This document shows, one piece after another, positions 1-6,509 of a stretch of 7,318 nt of DNA. Source of the DNA: Candidatus Poseidoniaceae archaeon (GTDB taxonomy: Archaea; Thermoplasmatota; Poseidoniia; Poseidoniales; Poseidoniaceae). The notes beneath the pieces were generated by a model, which had not been told where the DNA came from, searched no databases, and saw only the letters and a list, made by a program, of their open reading frames with translations. The position numbers and the translations under genes were made by a program. The DNA lies in assembly GCA_013329355.1 (NCBI GenBank), contig DUKK01000047.1:1-7318 (forward strand). Direction: 5' to 3'. Each line of letters opens with the position of its first letter. Position 1 is the first letter of the stretch.

Positions 1-245
1 CCATTTTTCAGTTACACATTGGGAGTATGAATACCAAGAAGATATCACTTAAGCCGATAGTCGACAAGACTACAGGATTTTCGGGAGCAGAAATAAAAGC
101 GACTTGCGTCGAAGCAGGTATGATTGCTATTCGCCAAAGTAGAGGCCACATCACTCAAGAAGATTTTATTGAATCGATTAAAAGAATCAATCTCAAAAAG
201 ATTCAAGGCGGATTAAAAGACACACCTGAGTCAATGTATAATTAA
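1..245 (+). CDS. pan: Proteasome-activating nucleotidase (PAN/Rpt-type AAA ATPase), C-terminal fragment
   Basis: The frame is open to the left edge (complete codons begin at base 3), so this is the last 80 residues of a longer protein. The first Met codon, at 27, is internal. The visible part matches the small C-terminal AAA subdomain of PAN and Rpt ATPases: a strand like the family's 'I.IHT.KM' (here FQLHIGSMNTKK), the sensor-2 motif GFSGAEIKA, then CVEAGMIAIR and ITQEDFIESIKRI. The protein ends SMYN; Met-Tyr-Asn fits the HbYX rule (hydrophobic, Tyr, any), the tail that docks into the 20S proteasome alpha ring and opens its gate. From family knowledge, PAN is a cytoplasmic hexamer that unfolds substrates for the archaeal 20S proteasome. 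A Cdc48-type ATPase can also end in HbYX, but the EAGM.AIR segment favours PAN. The Walker motifs lie outside the window. Confidence 0.87.
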   Translation, partial: IFQLHIGSMNTKKISLKPIVDKTTGFSGAEIKATCVEAGMIAIRQSRGHITQEDFIESIKRINLKKIQGGLKDTPESMYN

Positions 246-246
246 G
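237..246 (+). promoter_or_regulatory. Possible TATA element for the formimidoyltransferase operon
   Basis: TATAATTAAG overlaps the last codons and stop of the PAN gene and lies 36-45 bases before the ATG at 282. At archaeal TATA-to-start distances (about 25 bases), transcription would begin near 262-270 and leave a leader of about 10-20 bases. That agrees with the lack of any Shine-Dalgarno sequence before 282. It is a motif match only; read-through from pan is equally possible. Confidence 0.3.
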
Positions 247-281
247 GCTAACTACAAAGTCCGTCTTTTGAACCATAAACT

Positions 282-1328
282 ATGGAGCAGCCCATTATCG
301 AATGCGTACCTAACATCTCAGAGGGTAGAGATAAGTCAATAATTGATAAAATAGTCAATTCCATCGAGCAATCTGCCGAATGCTCAGTACTGGGAGTTGA
401 GCCCGATGCTGATTATAATAGAACTGTAATTACCATTGCAGGAACCCCGCACAAGGTGTATCAAGCAGCATATCAATTGATTAAATCATCCATTGAATTG
501 ATTGATATGTCAGCCCATGAAGGAGAACACCCTAGATTAGGCGTCGTTGACGTATGTCCTTTTATTCCATTGAGGGATTACACAATGAGTCAATGTGCTG
601 ATTTGGCGCGTAAATTAGCACAACAAGTGGCCAACGATTTCGGCGTGTGCACATTTCTTTATGGTTATGCAGCGGCAAAACCGGATCGTAAATTATTGTC
701 CACTTTAAGAAAAGGTGAGTACGAAGGCCTACAATCTAGGTTGGACGGTACTGACACTATACATAATGAATCAACAAAATTGCCAGATTTTGGTCCGGCT
801 GTGTGGGGCTCAAACCCGAAAAAATCCGGTGGGATAACCATCGGAGCAAGAGATATACTTGTGGCATACAACGTCAATGTTGACGAAAAGGATGCCAAGA
901 TTGCAAAAATAATTGGCTCAATTGTCAGAGGCAGTGGCAGACTAATCAAGAATGATGACGGTGGAAAACTACGTGTTAGAGGGATGATTCAAGAAATTCA
1001 GGGAATGGGAGTAACATTAGAATCGCATGGAATAAGCCAAGTTTCGATGAATATCTTAGATGTCATGAAATGCCCAATACACAAAGCGTATGAGATATGT
1101 CGCTCCATTGCAAATGATCACTCGACCCAACTAGTTGGCAGTGAATTGGTAGGTTTGGTACCGCTAAGTGCAATGCTGGAGGCAGGCAGTTGGTACTGTG
1201 AGGTGCCTGATGCAACGGAAGAAGAATTAGTAAATAGTGCGATAAATGGTCTTGGTTTATCCAATTTGGAACCATTCGAACCAAAGAAGCGCATCATTGA
1301 ATGGGCCCTAAAGGGGGATTATCAATGA
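282..1328 (+). CDS. ftcD: Glutamate formimidoyltransferase (EC 2.1.2.5)
   Basis: This 348-residue cytoplasmic enzyme transfers the formimino group of N-formimino-L-glutamate to tetrahydrofolate, giving glutamate and 5-formimino-THF, late in one histidine-degradation route. It resembles the formiminotransferase half of mammalian FTCD throughout. The start has IIECVPNISEGRD (residues 5-17). HEGEHPRLG (79-87) holds the His expected to be catalytic (His83, corresponding to His82 of the mammalian enzyme), followed by DVCPFIPL. FGP (170-172), SGGITIGARDILVAYNVN (182-199) and the second subdomain follow. Length suits a stand-alone transferase. The ATG at 282 is the first possible start, since an in-frame TAA lies at 276. 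No Shine-Dalgarno sequence precedes it. The gene begins 36 bases after pan and its TGA overlaps the next gene's ATG, so the two enzymes are probably translated together. Genes for the earlier histidine-degradation steps are not in view. Confidence 0.93.
   Translation: MEQPIIECVPNISEGRDKSIIDKIVNSIEQSAECSVLGVEPDADYNRTVITIAGTPHKVYQAAYQLIKSSIELIDMSAHEGEHPRLGVVDVCPFIPLRDYTMSQCADLARKLAQQVANDFGVCTFLYGYAAAKPDRKLLSTLRKGEYEGLQSRLDGTDTIHNESTKLPDFGPAVWGSNPKKSGGITIGARDILVAYNVNVDEKDAKIAKIIGSIVRGSGRLIKNDDGGKLRVRGMIQEIQGMGVTLESHGISQVSMNILDVMKCPIHKAYEICRSIANDHSTQLVGSELVGLVPLSAMLEAGSWYCEVPDATEEELVNSAINGLGLSNLEPFEPKKRIIEWALKGDYQ
1313..1317 (+). promoter_or_regulatory. Shine-Dalgarno site that fixes the cyclodeaminase start
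   Basis: A GGGGG run lies 7 bases before the ATG at 1325, inside the last codons of the upstream gene. It supports 1325 as the start. The in-frame ATG at 1301 lies upstream of this site and would place more of the protein in overlap. Confidence 0.6.
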
Positions 1329-1948
1329 GTTGGATTGATATGAAGATGATTGATTTTCAAGCCTCACTAGCATCAAGAGCAGCAACACCAGGTGGTGGAA
1401 CTGTGAGCGCAGTAGCGCTTGGACAATCGGCAGCATTAGTAGCGATGGTGACCGAATTAACCATTGGTAATGACAAATGGCGTGAAGGTTGGGAAATAAG
1501 TAAATCTGCAAAAATTAAAGCAGATCATGTTATGCTACAAACTAATGACTTGGCGGATGATGATAGTAAAGCCTTTGATCAAGTGATGGGTGCTTTCAAA
1601 CTTCCTAAGTCCAATGATATCGAGATGGCAGCTAGACGAGAAAGTATCAGACAGGCTACGTTAGAGGCTGCTGAAGTACCGTATAAAACAGCCACACTGG
1701 CAATTGAACTGCTCAAAGAAATATTACCATTATCAGAATATTGCAATGCTAATGCAATATCAGATGTAGGTGTGGCCACTTTGTTGGCTACTGCTGGATG
1801 CAAAGGCGCCCTATTTAATGTCGAAATAAACCTTAACAGTCTACCAGTGGAACTAGGTCAGGATATGAGAAGCAACATACCATACATCAGTGAGGAGTGT
1901 CGAGCAATATCGAAGGAAATTATGCATATTGTCAAATCTAGGTTGTGA
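1325..1948 (+). CDS. fchA: Formimidoyltetrahydrofolate cyclodeaminase (EC 4.3.1.4)
   Basis: This 207-residue protein belongs to the FTCD C-terminal (cyclodeaminase/cyclohydrolase) family, an all-helical cytoplasmic enzyme that converts 5-formimino-THF to 5,10-methenyl-THF and ammonia. Visible family motifs are ATPGGGTVSA (residues 20-29), LADDDSKAF (76-84), the substrate-site segment NANAISDVGV (141-150) and GALFNVEINL (161-170). Its start overlaps the transferase stop as ATGA, behind a GGGGG ribosome site. In animals the two activities are fused in one polypeptide; here they are separate but probably translationally coupled, which fits the hand-over of formimino-THF. The product feeds the one-carbon pool. 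Some relatives act mainly as methenyl-THF cyclohydrolases, so that is an alternative activity, though the partner gene favours the deaminase. The stop codon touches the stop of the convergent metG with no spacer. Confidence 0.9.
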   Translation: MSWIDMKMIDFQASLASRAATPGGGTVSAVALGQSAALVAMVTELTIGNDKWREGWEISKSAKIKADHVMLQTNDLADDDSKAFDQVMGAFKLPKSNDIEMAARRESIRQATLEAAEVPYKTATLAIELLKEILPLSEYCNANAISDVGVATLLATAGCKGALFNVEINLNSLPVELGQDMRSNIPYISEECRAISKEIMHIVKSRL

Positions 1949-4216
1949 TTACCTAATCTTTGACCCACTTTTAATCGAACCGTCGACAGTAACTAACTTG
2001 ACATTGCCGTTTCCATCATCGGCAGCCAACATCATACCCTCCGAAGTAATTCCACGCAGCGGTCTTGGTTTTAGATTAGCAACAAATACTACTGTTTTGC
2101 CGTTTAATTCATCTTTCGAATAATATTCTTTCAATCCAGCACAAATTGTCCTACCTGAGCCACCATCATCAAGAGAAATAACATACAATTTATCGGCATT
2201 CGGGTGCTCTTCAACACTGCTAATGACGCCAACTCTCAAATCTACTTTCATAAAATCATCAAAATTTAGATACTTTATACCTTCTATTTCCTCGCTCATC
2301 TTCTTTTCACCTTTTTTACCGCCTTTAACATCATCACTAGGGCCATCATTTCGTTTATCTTCACTGCTGATTAACGATTCCTCATGGGCTAATATTTCAC
2401 TCAATTCGATTCGCTTAAACAGTGGCTCCGGCTTTTCGCTACTCCACGTCATTGGAGCAGTCCAGTTAATTGCCTCACTCCAACTAACCAATGACACATC
2501 GCCCGTCTCTCCAATTGAATGCCACAACCTTTGGGAGCTGAATGGCATGAATGGTTGCATCACGATTGCTAAGAATCGACAAATCCTCCAGCCGAAAGCT
2601 AGTTCTGCGAGTGACTTTTGACCCTCAACACTGGTTTGTTGTTCTGCAGACAGATACTTCCATGGTTCTGCGGCTTGCACAATTTGATTGCCATACTGAG
2701 CGGATTTCATTGCTGTGCGCAGTGCCTCCTTGAAACGGTGTTTGTCCAGTGACTCAGATATATCTTGATGCATTTGATTAAGTTTGTTAATGTGTTTGGC
2801 ATTTACCTCATCGCGCTCAAATGACGCATATGGACCTGATTTACCTTGTGGTAACCGAGCACCAAGCGTCAAAATACGATGAACAAAATTACCGTAGGCA
2901 GCATTTAATTCTGAGTTAATTTTCTCGACAAAATCTGGCCAATTGAAATCTGTATCATGATTTTCTGGCATATTTATACTCAGATAATACCTCAAAAGAT
3001 CGGGGTCAAAGCGCTCGAGAAAGGCGGGCAACCAAACTGCATGTTTTCTACTTTTAGAAAACTGACCGCCTGCTAACATAAGATATTCCATTGCCGGGAC
3101 ATTGGTCTCAAGTGAAAATTGACCAGGTTTGGGTAGTGATACCGGAGTATGCTGATCTAGGCCGGCATTGGCGTGATTAAGTCCCATTATCAGAGCTGGC
3201 CATATTACAGTGTGAAAGGGTATGTTATCCTTACCCAAAAAGTAGAGATGGCGAGGTTTAGTACCTTCATCACTAATGTTCCACCAGTTCAGCCATGCGT
3301 CAGCACCACGTGAATGACCGGCATGTTTGGCAACATCTTGGGCCCATATCTGCGCACATGTTGAGTAACCCTGAACGGCTTCAAACCAAACATATACACA
3401 TTTGCCATCCCATTCGTCTCCTTCAAGTGGCAGGGTTATGCCCCATTTCAAATCACGAGTTACGGCTCTTGGTCGTAATCCCATATCCAGCCATTGTTTG
3501 GTCATGGCTCTAACATTTGGTTTCCAAATTTTATTTTGATTCTTAGCATGTTGTTCTAATGCTGATTGAAATAAATCAAGGCGATAGAAAAAGTGGTCGG
3601 TATCCCTAACATCGATACTGTTCTGTGGATTCATTTTTGATCTTGGCTCTTGCAAATCAATCGCTTCATATGTTGCACCACACTCATCACATTGGTCACC
3701 TCTAGCTTCTTGATAGCCACATGTAGGGCATATGCCCTCAACATAGCGATCGGGAAGAAATCTGCCACTTCCATGCGATGTTATTTCATAATACTGTTGA
3801 GTTGTTTTCCGTTCAAAAAATCCTGCCTTAAGCAGTTTAGTAAAGTTCTCTTTGACAATTGTTTTGTGACGTGTATCACTAGTACGATTGAACAACGCCC
3901 CACCGTATTCTACACCGCGTGGGTCAACGGTTGGCTCCCAGGAGCAACCTAAATTTAGTAGTGCTTTGGAATTGATGGCATGGAATTTATCCACTATTTC
4001 TTGTGGCAGAACACCTTCTTGCTCTGCTGTTACGGTGATTGGAGTACCATGTTCGTCGGAGCCTGAAACCATCAAAACTCTGTTACCGATTGCCCTCTCA
4101 TATCTTGCTTGTATATCTGGTGGCAAATAACATCCTGCTACGTGACCCAAGTGGAGGGGACCATTTGCATATGGCCAGGCCACACAGATTAGCACATATT
4201 CGCCGTCTTGTGACAC
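1949..4216 (-). CDS. metG: Methionyl-tRNA synthetase with fused C-terminal tRNA-binding domain (EC 6.1.1.10)
   Basis: This 755-residue class I synthetase charges tRNA-Met with methionine. The Rossmann domain shows AWPYANGPLHLGH with the HIGH motif as HLGH (residues 22-25), and SGSDEHGTPI (51-60). The connective insert has a single zinc site, Cys163/Cys166/Cys176/Cys179; the second Cys pair found in many archaeal enzymes is absent. GKDNIPFHT (328-336) follows, then the KMSKS loop as FSKSR (386-390) and the helical anticodon domain (NSELNAAYGNFVHR, around 434-447). A charged Lys/Asp linker (about 615-645) leads to a Trbp111/EMAP-II-type OB fold (651-755) with DLRVGVI, HPNADKLYVI and ANLKPRPLRGITSEGMMLAA. 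The start is GTG: an in-frame TGA lies three codons earlier and GAGGG sits 6 bases before it. It runs convergent to the folate genes and divergent from the CNNM gene. Confidence 0.96.
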   Translation of the reverse strand: MSQDGEYVLICVAWPYANGPLHLGHVAGCYLPPDIQARYERAIGNRVLMVSGSDEHGTPITVTAEQEGVLPQEIVDKFHAINSKALLNLGCSWEPTVDPRGVEYGGALFNRTSDTRHKTIVKENFTKLLKAGFFERKTTQQYYEITSHGSGRFLPDRYVEGICPTCGYQEARGDQCDECGATYEAIDLQEPRSKMNPQNSIDVRDTDHFFYRLDLFQSALEQHAKNQNKIWKPNVRAMTKQWLDMGLRPRAVTRDLKWGITLPLEGDEWDGKCVYVWFEAVQGYSTCAQIWAQDVAKHAGHSRGADAWLNWWNISDEGTKPRHLYFLGKDNIPFHTVIWPALIMGLNHANAGLDQHTPVSLPKPGQFSLETNVPAMEYLMLAGGQFSKSRKHAVWLPAFLERFDPDLLRYYLSINMPENHDTDFNWPDFVEKINSELNAAYGNFVHRILTLGARLPQGKSGPYASFERDEVNAKHINKLNQMHQDISESLDKHRFKEALRTAMKSAQYGNQIVQAAEPWKYLSAEQQTSVEGQKSLAELAFGWRICRFLAIVMQPFMPFSSQRLWHSIGETGDVSLVSWSEAINWTAPMTWSSEKPEPLFKRIELSEILAHEESLISSEDKRNDGPSDDVKGGKKGEKKMSEEIEGIKYLNFDDFMKVDLRVGVISSVEEHPNADKLYVISLDDGGSGRTICAGLKEYYSKDELNGKTVVFVANLKPRPLRGITSEGMMLAADDGNGNVKLVTVDGSIKSGSKIR

Positions 4217-4349
4217 GGTATTCCCTCATTTTACCCCTGCGATGGACTGCTTTATTGAATTTGACTATGTTATATGTTACAAGCGTCATTTTGAATAACT
4301 AGAATCCACAGGATAAAACAGCGCATCGTCTAGGGGCCGTCGAAACTTC
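4217..4349. promoter_or_regulatory. Divergent promoter region between metG and the CNNM gene
   Basis: These 133 bases must hold the promoters of both neighbours. The best TATA-like stretch is GTTATATGTTAC (4269-4280). On the - strand it reads ACATATAAC, 52-64 bases before the metG GTG, giving a leader of roughly 25-35 bases that would include the GAGGG site. On the + strand a second candidate, GATAAAAC (4312-4319), lies 31-38 bases before the ATG at 4350 and would give a very short leader. That fits the absence of a well-spaced Shine-Dalgarno there: the only G-run, GGGG at 4333-4336, is 13 bases away from the ATG. No tRNA or other structured RNA was recognised. Confidence 0.4.
4223..4227 (-). 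promoter_or_regulatory. Shine-Dalgarno site for metG (GTG start)
   Basis: On the - strand GAGGG ends 6 bases before the GTG at 4216-4214. With the in-frame TGA just upstream (codons TGA-GGG-AAT-ACC-GTG), it makes GTG the only reasonable start. The N-terminal sequence after it aligns with the normal beginning of MetRS proteins. Confidence 0.7.
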
Positions 4350-5384
4350 ATGGATTACACATTGTTGATTTTCTATGTTACACTTGCACTTGGTGTATCT
4401 TTTCTCTGCTCGATTCTAGAAGCTATTGTCCTTTCTATACCACATACACACATTGCTGTAATGGAAAAAGATGGCACTAAAATCGGTAAGATTTGGGCTA
4501 CACTCAAGGATGACGATGCGGTCAAGCCATTAACCGCTATACTGACACTCAACACTATTGCCCACACCATGGGAGCCGCTGGGGTGGGTTCTGAGGTCCA
4601 AAAATTGTATGGCGAGGATGCATTGACTCTCGCCTCCGTAATCCTTACCCTAGCGGTTCTATTACTATCCGAGATAATACCGAAAACACTAGGAACGGCA
4701 TATTGGAAACAACTCGCACCTTCTGCTGGTTATGTCCTTCACTACACAACAGTTTTGCTGACTCTGTTAATAGTTCCAATACAGTGGCTCAAGAAGATTT
4801 TACCGAAGGGCGAACAATCATTGGTCACGCGTGATGATGTCGCTGCATTAGCTGATCTAGGCGAGGAAGAAGGCATATTGGAAGTTGACGAAGAAACTGT
4901 AATTCACAACCTACTAAGGCTCCGTGAAATAAGCGTTAATGAGGTTATGACACCGCGAGTTGTTTTAACCGCTTTCCAGATGGATTCTACAATACGGGAA
5001 ATCATGGATGAAAATCACGTAATAAGGTTCTCTAGAATTCCAATTTACGACGAGTCCATTGATGATATTAAAGGAATTATAATTCGTTCGCAATTGTTGA
5101 TGGCTGCGAGTCGTGATGAATGGGATATCAAGATATCAGATCTTGCCAAAGACGTGCTTAGTATATCAGCGAGTAGTTCAGTCGATGCGACCCTTGACCT
5201 ATTCTTAAGCAACAGACAACAGATAGCTATAGTAACCGACGAATTTGGTGGAACATCAGGCATTGTCACAATGGAAGATGTGCTAGAGACTTTGCTGGGT
5301 GAAGAGATTGTCGATGAGTTAGACGAAGTTGAAGATATGCGTGAACTCGCTAGGGATCAAGCCGAACTTACCGAATCAGAATAA
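4350..5384 (+). CDS. CNNM/CorB-type membrane protein with paired CBS domains (putative Mg2+ transporter)
   Basis: This 344-residue protein has an N-terminal CNNM (DUF21) membrane domain with hydrophobic segments near 4-29, 58-80, 92-111 and 122-146. Polar residues sit at the family's usual intramembrane positions: Ser21-x-x-Glu24 in the first helix, Asn68 in the second, and SEIIPKTLG (107-115) after the third. A helical linker (about 160-192) leads to two CBS domains: about 195-255 (VNEVMTPR, FSRIPIYDE, IKGIIIR) and 262-320 (ATLDLF, QIAIVTDEFGGTSGIVTMEDVLE). The family includes archaeal and bacterial CorB proteins and human CNNMs, which bind Mg-ATP in the CBS pair and act in Mg2+ transport. 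It stops soon after CBS2 with an acidic tail and has no CorC/HlyC domain. The ATG is the first start after an in-frame TAA at 4314. A related haemolysin-C-like role cannot be excluded. Confidence 0.88.
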   Translation: MDYTLLIFYVTLALGVSFLCSILEAIVLSIPHTHIAVMEKDGTKIGKIWATLKDDDAVKPLTAILTLNTIAHTMGAAGVGSEVQKLYGEDALTLASVILTLAVLLLSEIIPKTLGTAYWKQLAPSAGYVLHYTTVLLTLLIVPIQWLKKILPKGEQSLVTRDDVAALADLGEEEGILEVDEETVIHNLLRLREISVNEVMTPRVVLTAFQMDSTIREIMDENHVIRFSRIPIYDESIDDIKGIIIRSQLLMAASRDEWDIKISDLAKDVLSISASSSVDATLDLFLSNRQQIAIVTDEFGGTSGIVTMEDVLETLLGEEIVDELDEVEDMRELARDQAELTESE

Positions 5385-5526
5385 CATCACAACTATTGGC
5401 AATCAAAGACAGTTTGTCCATACTAATCTGCTTCCATTACCCAATCAATGTATTCGCCACAATGAGGTAGTTTCCTAGCTTGGTCCTGAAATGAATATTA
5501 AGCATTTATCCAAGGCAGGTAGAGAA
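5385..5526. other. Convergent intergenic spacer
   Basis: These 142 bases lie between the stops of the CNNM gene (+) and the RDD-like gene (-). I see no hairpin followed by a T-run on either strand, no TATA-like element with a gene behind it, and no RNA gene. The only open stretch of note is 24 codons on the - strand (5426-5497) that lack an early start codon; see findings. Termination of the + transcript may use T-runs just beyond this spacer, inside the opposite gene. Confidence 0.6.
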
Positions 5527-6498
5527 TTACTTTGCATCACTAGATTTTGCTTTTGCGTTACTTTTGGCCTTTGGTTTTGACTTAGCTTTGGCCTTGGGTT
5601 TCTCTTTGGTTTCAGCATCTGATTTCTCTTCCATTGGGCCGTCCTCAGCAGCCTTTTCAGCCGCTTCTTCTTTCGCTTCTTGTTCTTTAGCAATTCGTCT
5701 AGCTTCTCGTCGAGCAGCAAATTTGTCACCATAATCCCCCATACTTTCAAATTTAGCCCAGAATCCAGATGCTTTCTCTTCTTTTGTAGGAACGTGCTTG
5801 ACAAGGTATGCGCCAAACAGCACATCGTATAGGCCTTGGTTGTATTGGCTAGCCTTAGCAAATTGTCGGTTTACTATGTAAAGGATGAGGAATATAGCGC
5901 CTATTACAGTCCAAATTATTGGACCTGCGCCTGCGTCTTTGTCACCAAACTTACTGGTTGAAACAAATACAAACATTAGTCCGAATAAAGCAAAAATACC
6001 AACAGAGTTGGATAACATACCCTGGAAGGGTGTAGCCCGCTCGCCCGTTGTATTAACGAATTTAATTCTCGCAACGAACTGTCCCAAGTTTCTACCAGTC
6101 TTGAATGGTAGAACAACCACGTTTAGAATTATCATTATTAGTGATACTATCAGTAAGATTGTTGTGACAACACTTGTATCACCAGCCATCATGAAAATTG
6201 CCGCAAGTAAGACACCAAAATTCCACCCGAAGTTAACAAACCAGCTCATAGTTCTGTCAAGCTTGTTGGCTATTTCGTAACCATCTGGTAATCCAGATGG
6301 ACGAGGTATTCTTGGTTTCCTTACCTTCTTCTCTTTCTTTTTCTTTTCTGCCTTTACCGGTTTTTCCATAACTTCCGATGTTGCTTCTTCAGCAATAGGT
6401 TTTGGTTTGGGTTTGGCTTTTGCTACAGGCTTAGCCTTTGCTTTTGGTTTGGCTTCGGTTTTAGTGGAGTTTCCGCCTGCTTTGTCTAATAATCCCAT
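5527..6498 (-). CDS. RDD-like four-helix membrane protein with Lys/Ala/Pro-rich tails at both ends
   Basis: This 323-residue protein is built symmetrically. A basic low-complexity tail (residues 12-70, KPKAKAK, KPKPK, EKKKKEKK) precedes a membrane core with hydrophobic segments near 88-105, 109-131, 164-181 and 192-209. A charged helical region follows (258-295, AARREARRIAKEQEAKEEAAEKAA), then a second basic tail (298-323) repeating KPKAKAK. The core has RDD-family features: LDR near 80, the loop TGRNLGQFVARIKFVNTTGERATPFQGML (split at 135-148 and 149-162), and QGLYDVLFGAYLV after the last helix, where RDD proteins have a 'D.laGT.V' segment. RDD proteins are poorly characterised; some have been linked to ion transport. 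Its ATG is 9 bases after the upstream gene's stop, so the two genes form an operon. The function is unknown and the role of the tails is inference. Confidence 0.75.
   Translation of the reverse strand: MGLLDKAGGNSTKTEAKPKAKAKPVAKAKPKPKPIAEEATSEVMEKPVKAEKKKKEKKVRKPRIPRPSGLPDGYEIANKLDRTMSWFVNFGWNFGVLLAAIFMMAGDTSVVTTILLIVSLIMIILNVVVLPFKTGRNLGQFVARIKFVNTTGERATPFQGMLSNSVGIFALFGLMFVFVSTSKFGDKDAGAGPIIWTVIGAIFLILYIVNRQFAKASQYNQGLYDVLFGAYLVKHVPTKEEKASGFWAKFESMGDYGDKFAARREARRIAKEQEAKEEAAEKAAEDGPMEEKSDAETKEKPKAKAKSKPKAKSNAKAKSSDAK
5533..5607 (-). repeat. Low-complexity codons for the C-terminal Lys/Ala/Pro/Ser tail
   Basis: This stretch encodes residues 298-322 of the RDD-like protein, a run of K-P-K-A-K-A-K-S units. 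It is degenerate at the DNA level and gives repeated T4 runs on the + strand (5545-5548, 5551-5554, 5562-5565, 5575-5578). The heptad KPKAKAK also occurs in the N-terminal tail. Confidence 0.8.
6391..6465 (-). repeat. Low-complexity codons for the N-terminal Lys/Ala/Pro tail
   Basis: This stretch encodes residues 12-36 of the RDD-like protein, with KPKAKAK at 17-23 followed by AKAKPKPKP. The same seven residues recur at 300-306 in the C-terminal tail, so both ends carry the same kind of histone-H1-like repeat. Confidence 0.8.
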
Positions 6499-6501
6499 TT
6501 A

Positions 6502-6509
6502 ATCATCTC
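6502..6509 (-). promoter_or_regulatory. Shine-Dalgarno site overlapping the upstream stop codon
   Basis: On the - strand GAGATGAT matches 7 of 8 bases of the ideal GAGGTGAT and overlaps the TGA stop of the upstream gene. It lies 3 bases before the ATG of the RDD-like gene (its GAG core is further away). The overlap suggests translational coupling of the two genes. Confidence 0.5.

Noticed and set aside
27..245. A 72-residue protein starting at the ATG at 27
   Set aside because: The same frame is open to the left edge, and the residues before the ATG match the PAN fold, so this Met is internal.
1301..1324. An earlier ATG start for the cyclodeaminase at 1301
   Set aside because: It lies upstream of the GGGGG ribosome site and would add eight residues of poor family fit; the ATGA overlap at 1325 is typical of coupled genes.
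1738..1760. Perfect 8-base inverted repeat (ATATTGCA / TGCAATAT) with a 7-base loop
   Set aside because: It lies within codons for the conserved NANAISD motif of the cyclodeaminase, has no T-run after it, and is AT-rich enough to arise by chance.
1890..2123. A 77-residue + strand frame across the convergent junction
   Set aside because: It overlaps both the cyclodeaminase and metG in other frames and has no ribosome site or recognisable motif.
4098..4289. A small basic protein on the - strand upstream of metG
   Set aside because: It overlaps the metG start and promoter region in another frame and shows no family resemblance.
4320..4350. A possible tRNA-like segment (GCGCATCGTCTAGGGG)
   Set aside because: There is no T-arm motif, anticodon stem or matching acceptor strand nearby.
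5475..5861. A 128-residue Lys/Arg-rich frame on the - strand
   Set aside because: It is a shifted reading of the RDD-like gene's charged tail; low-complexity Lys/Ala codons keep other frames open.
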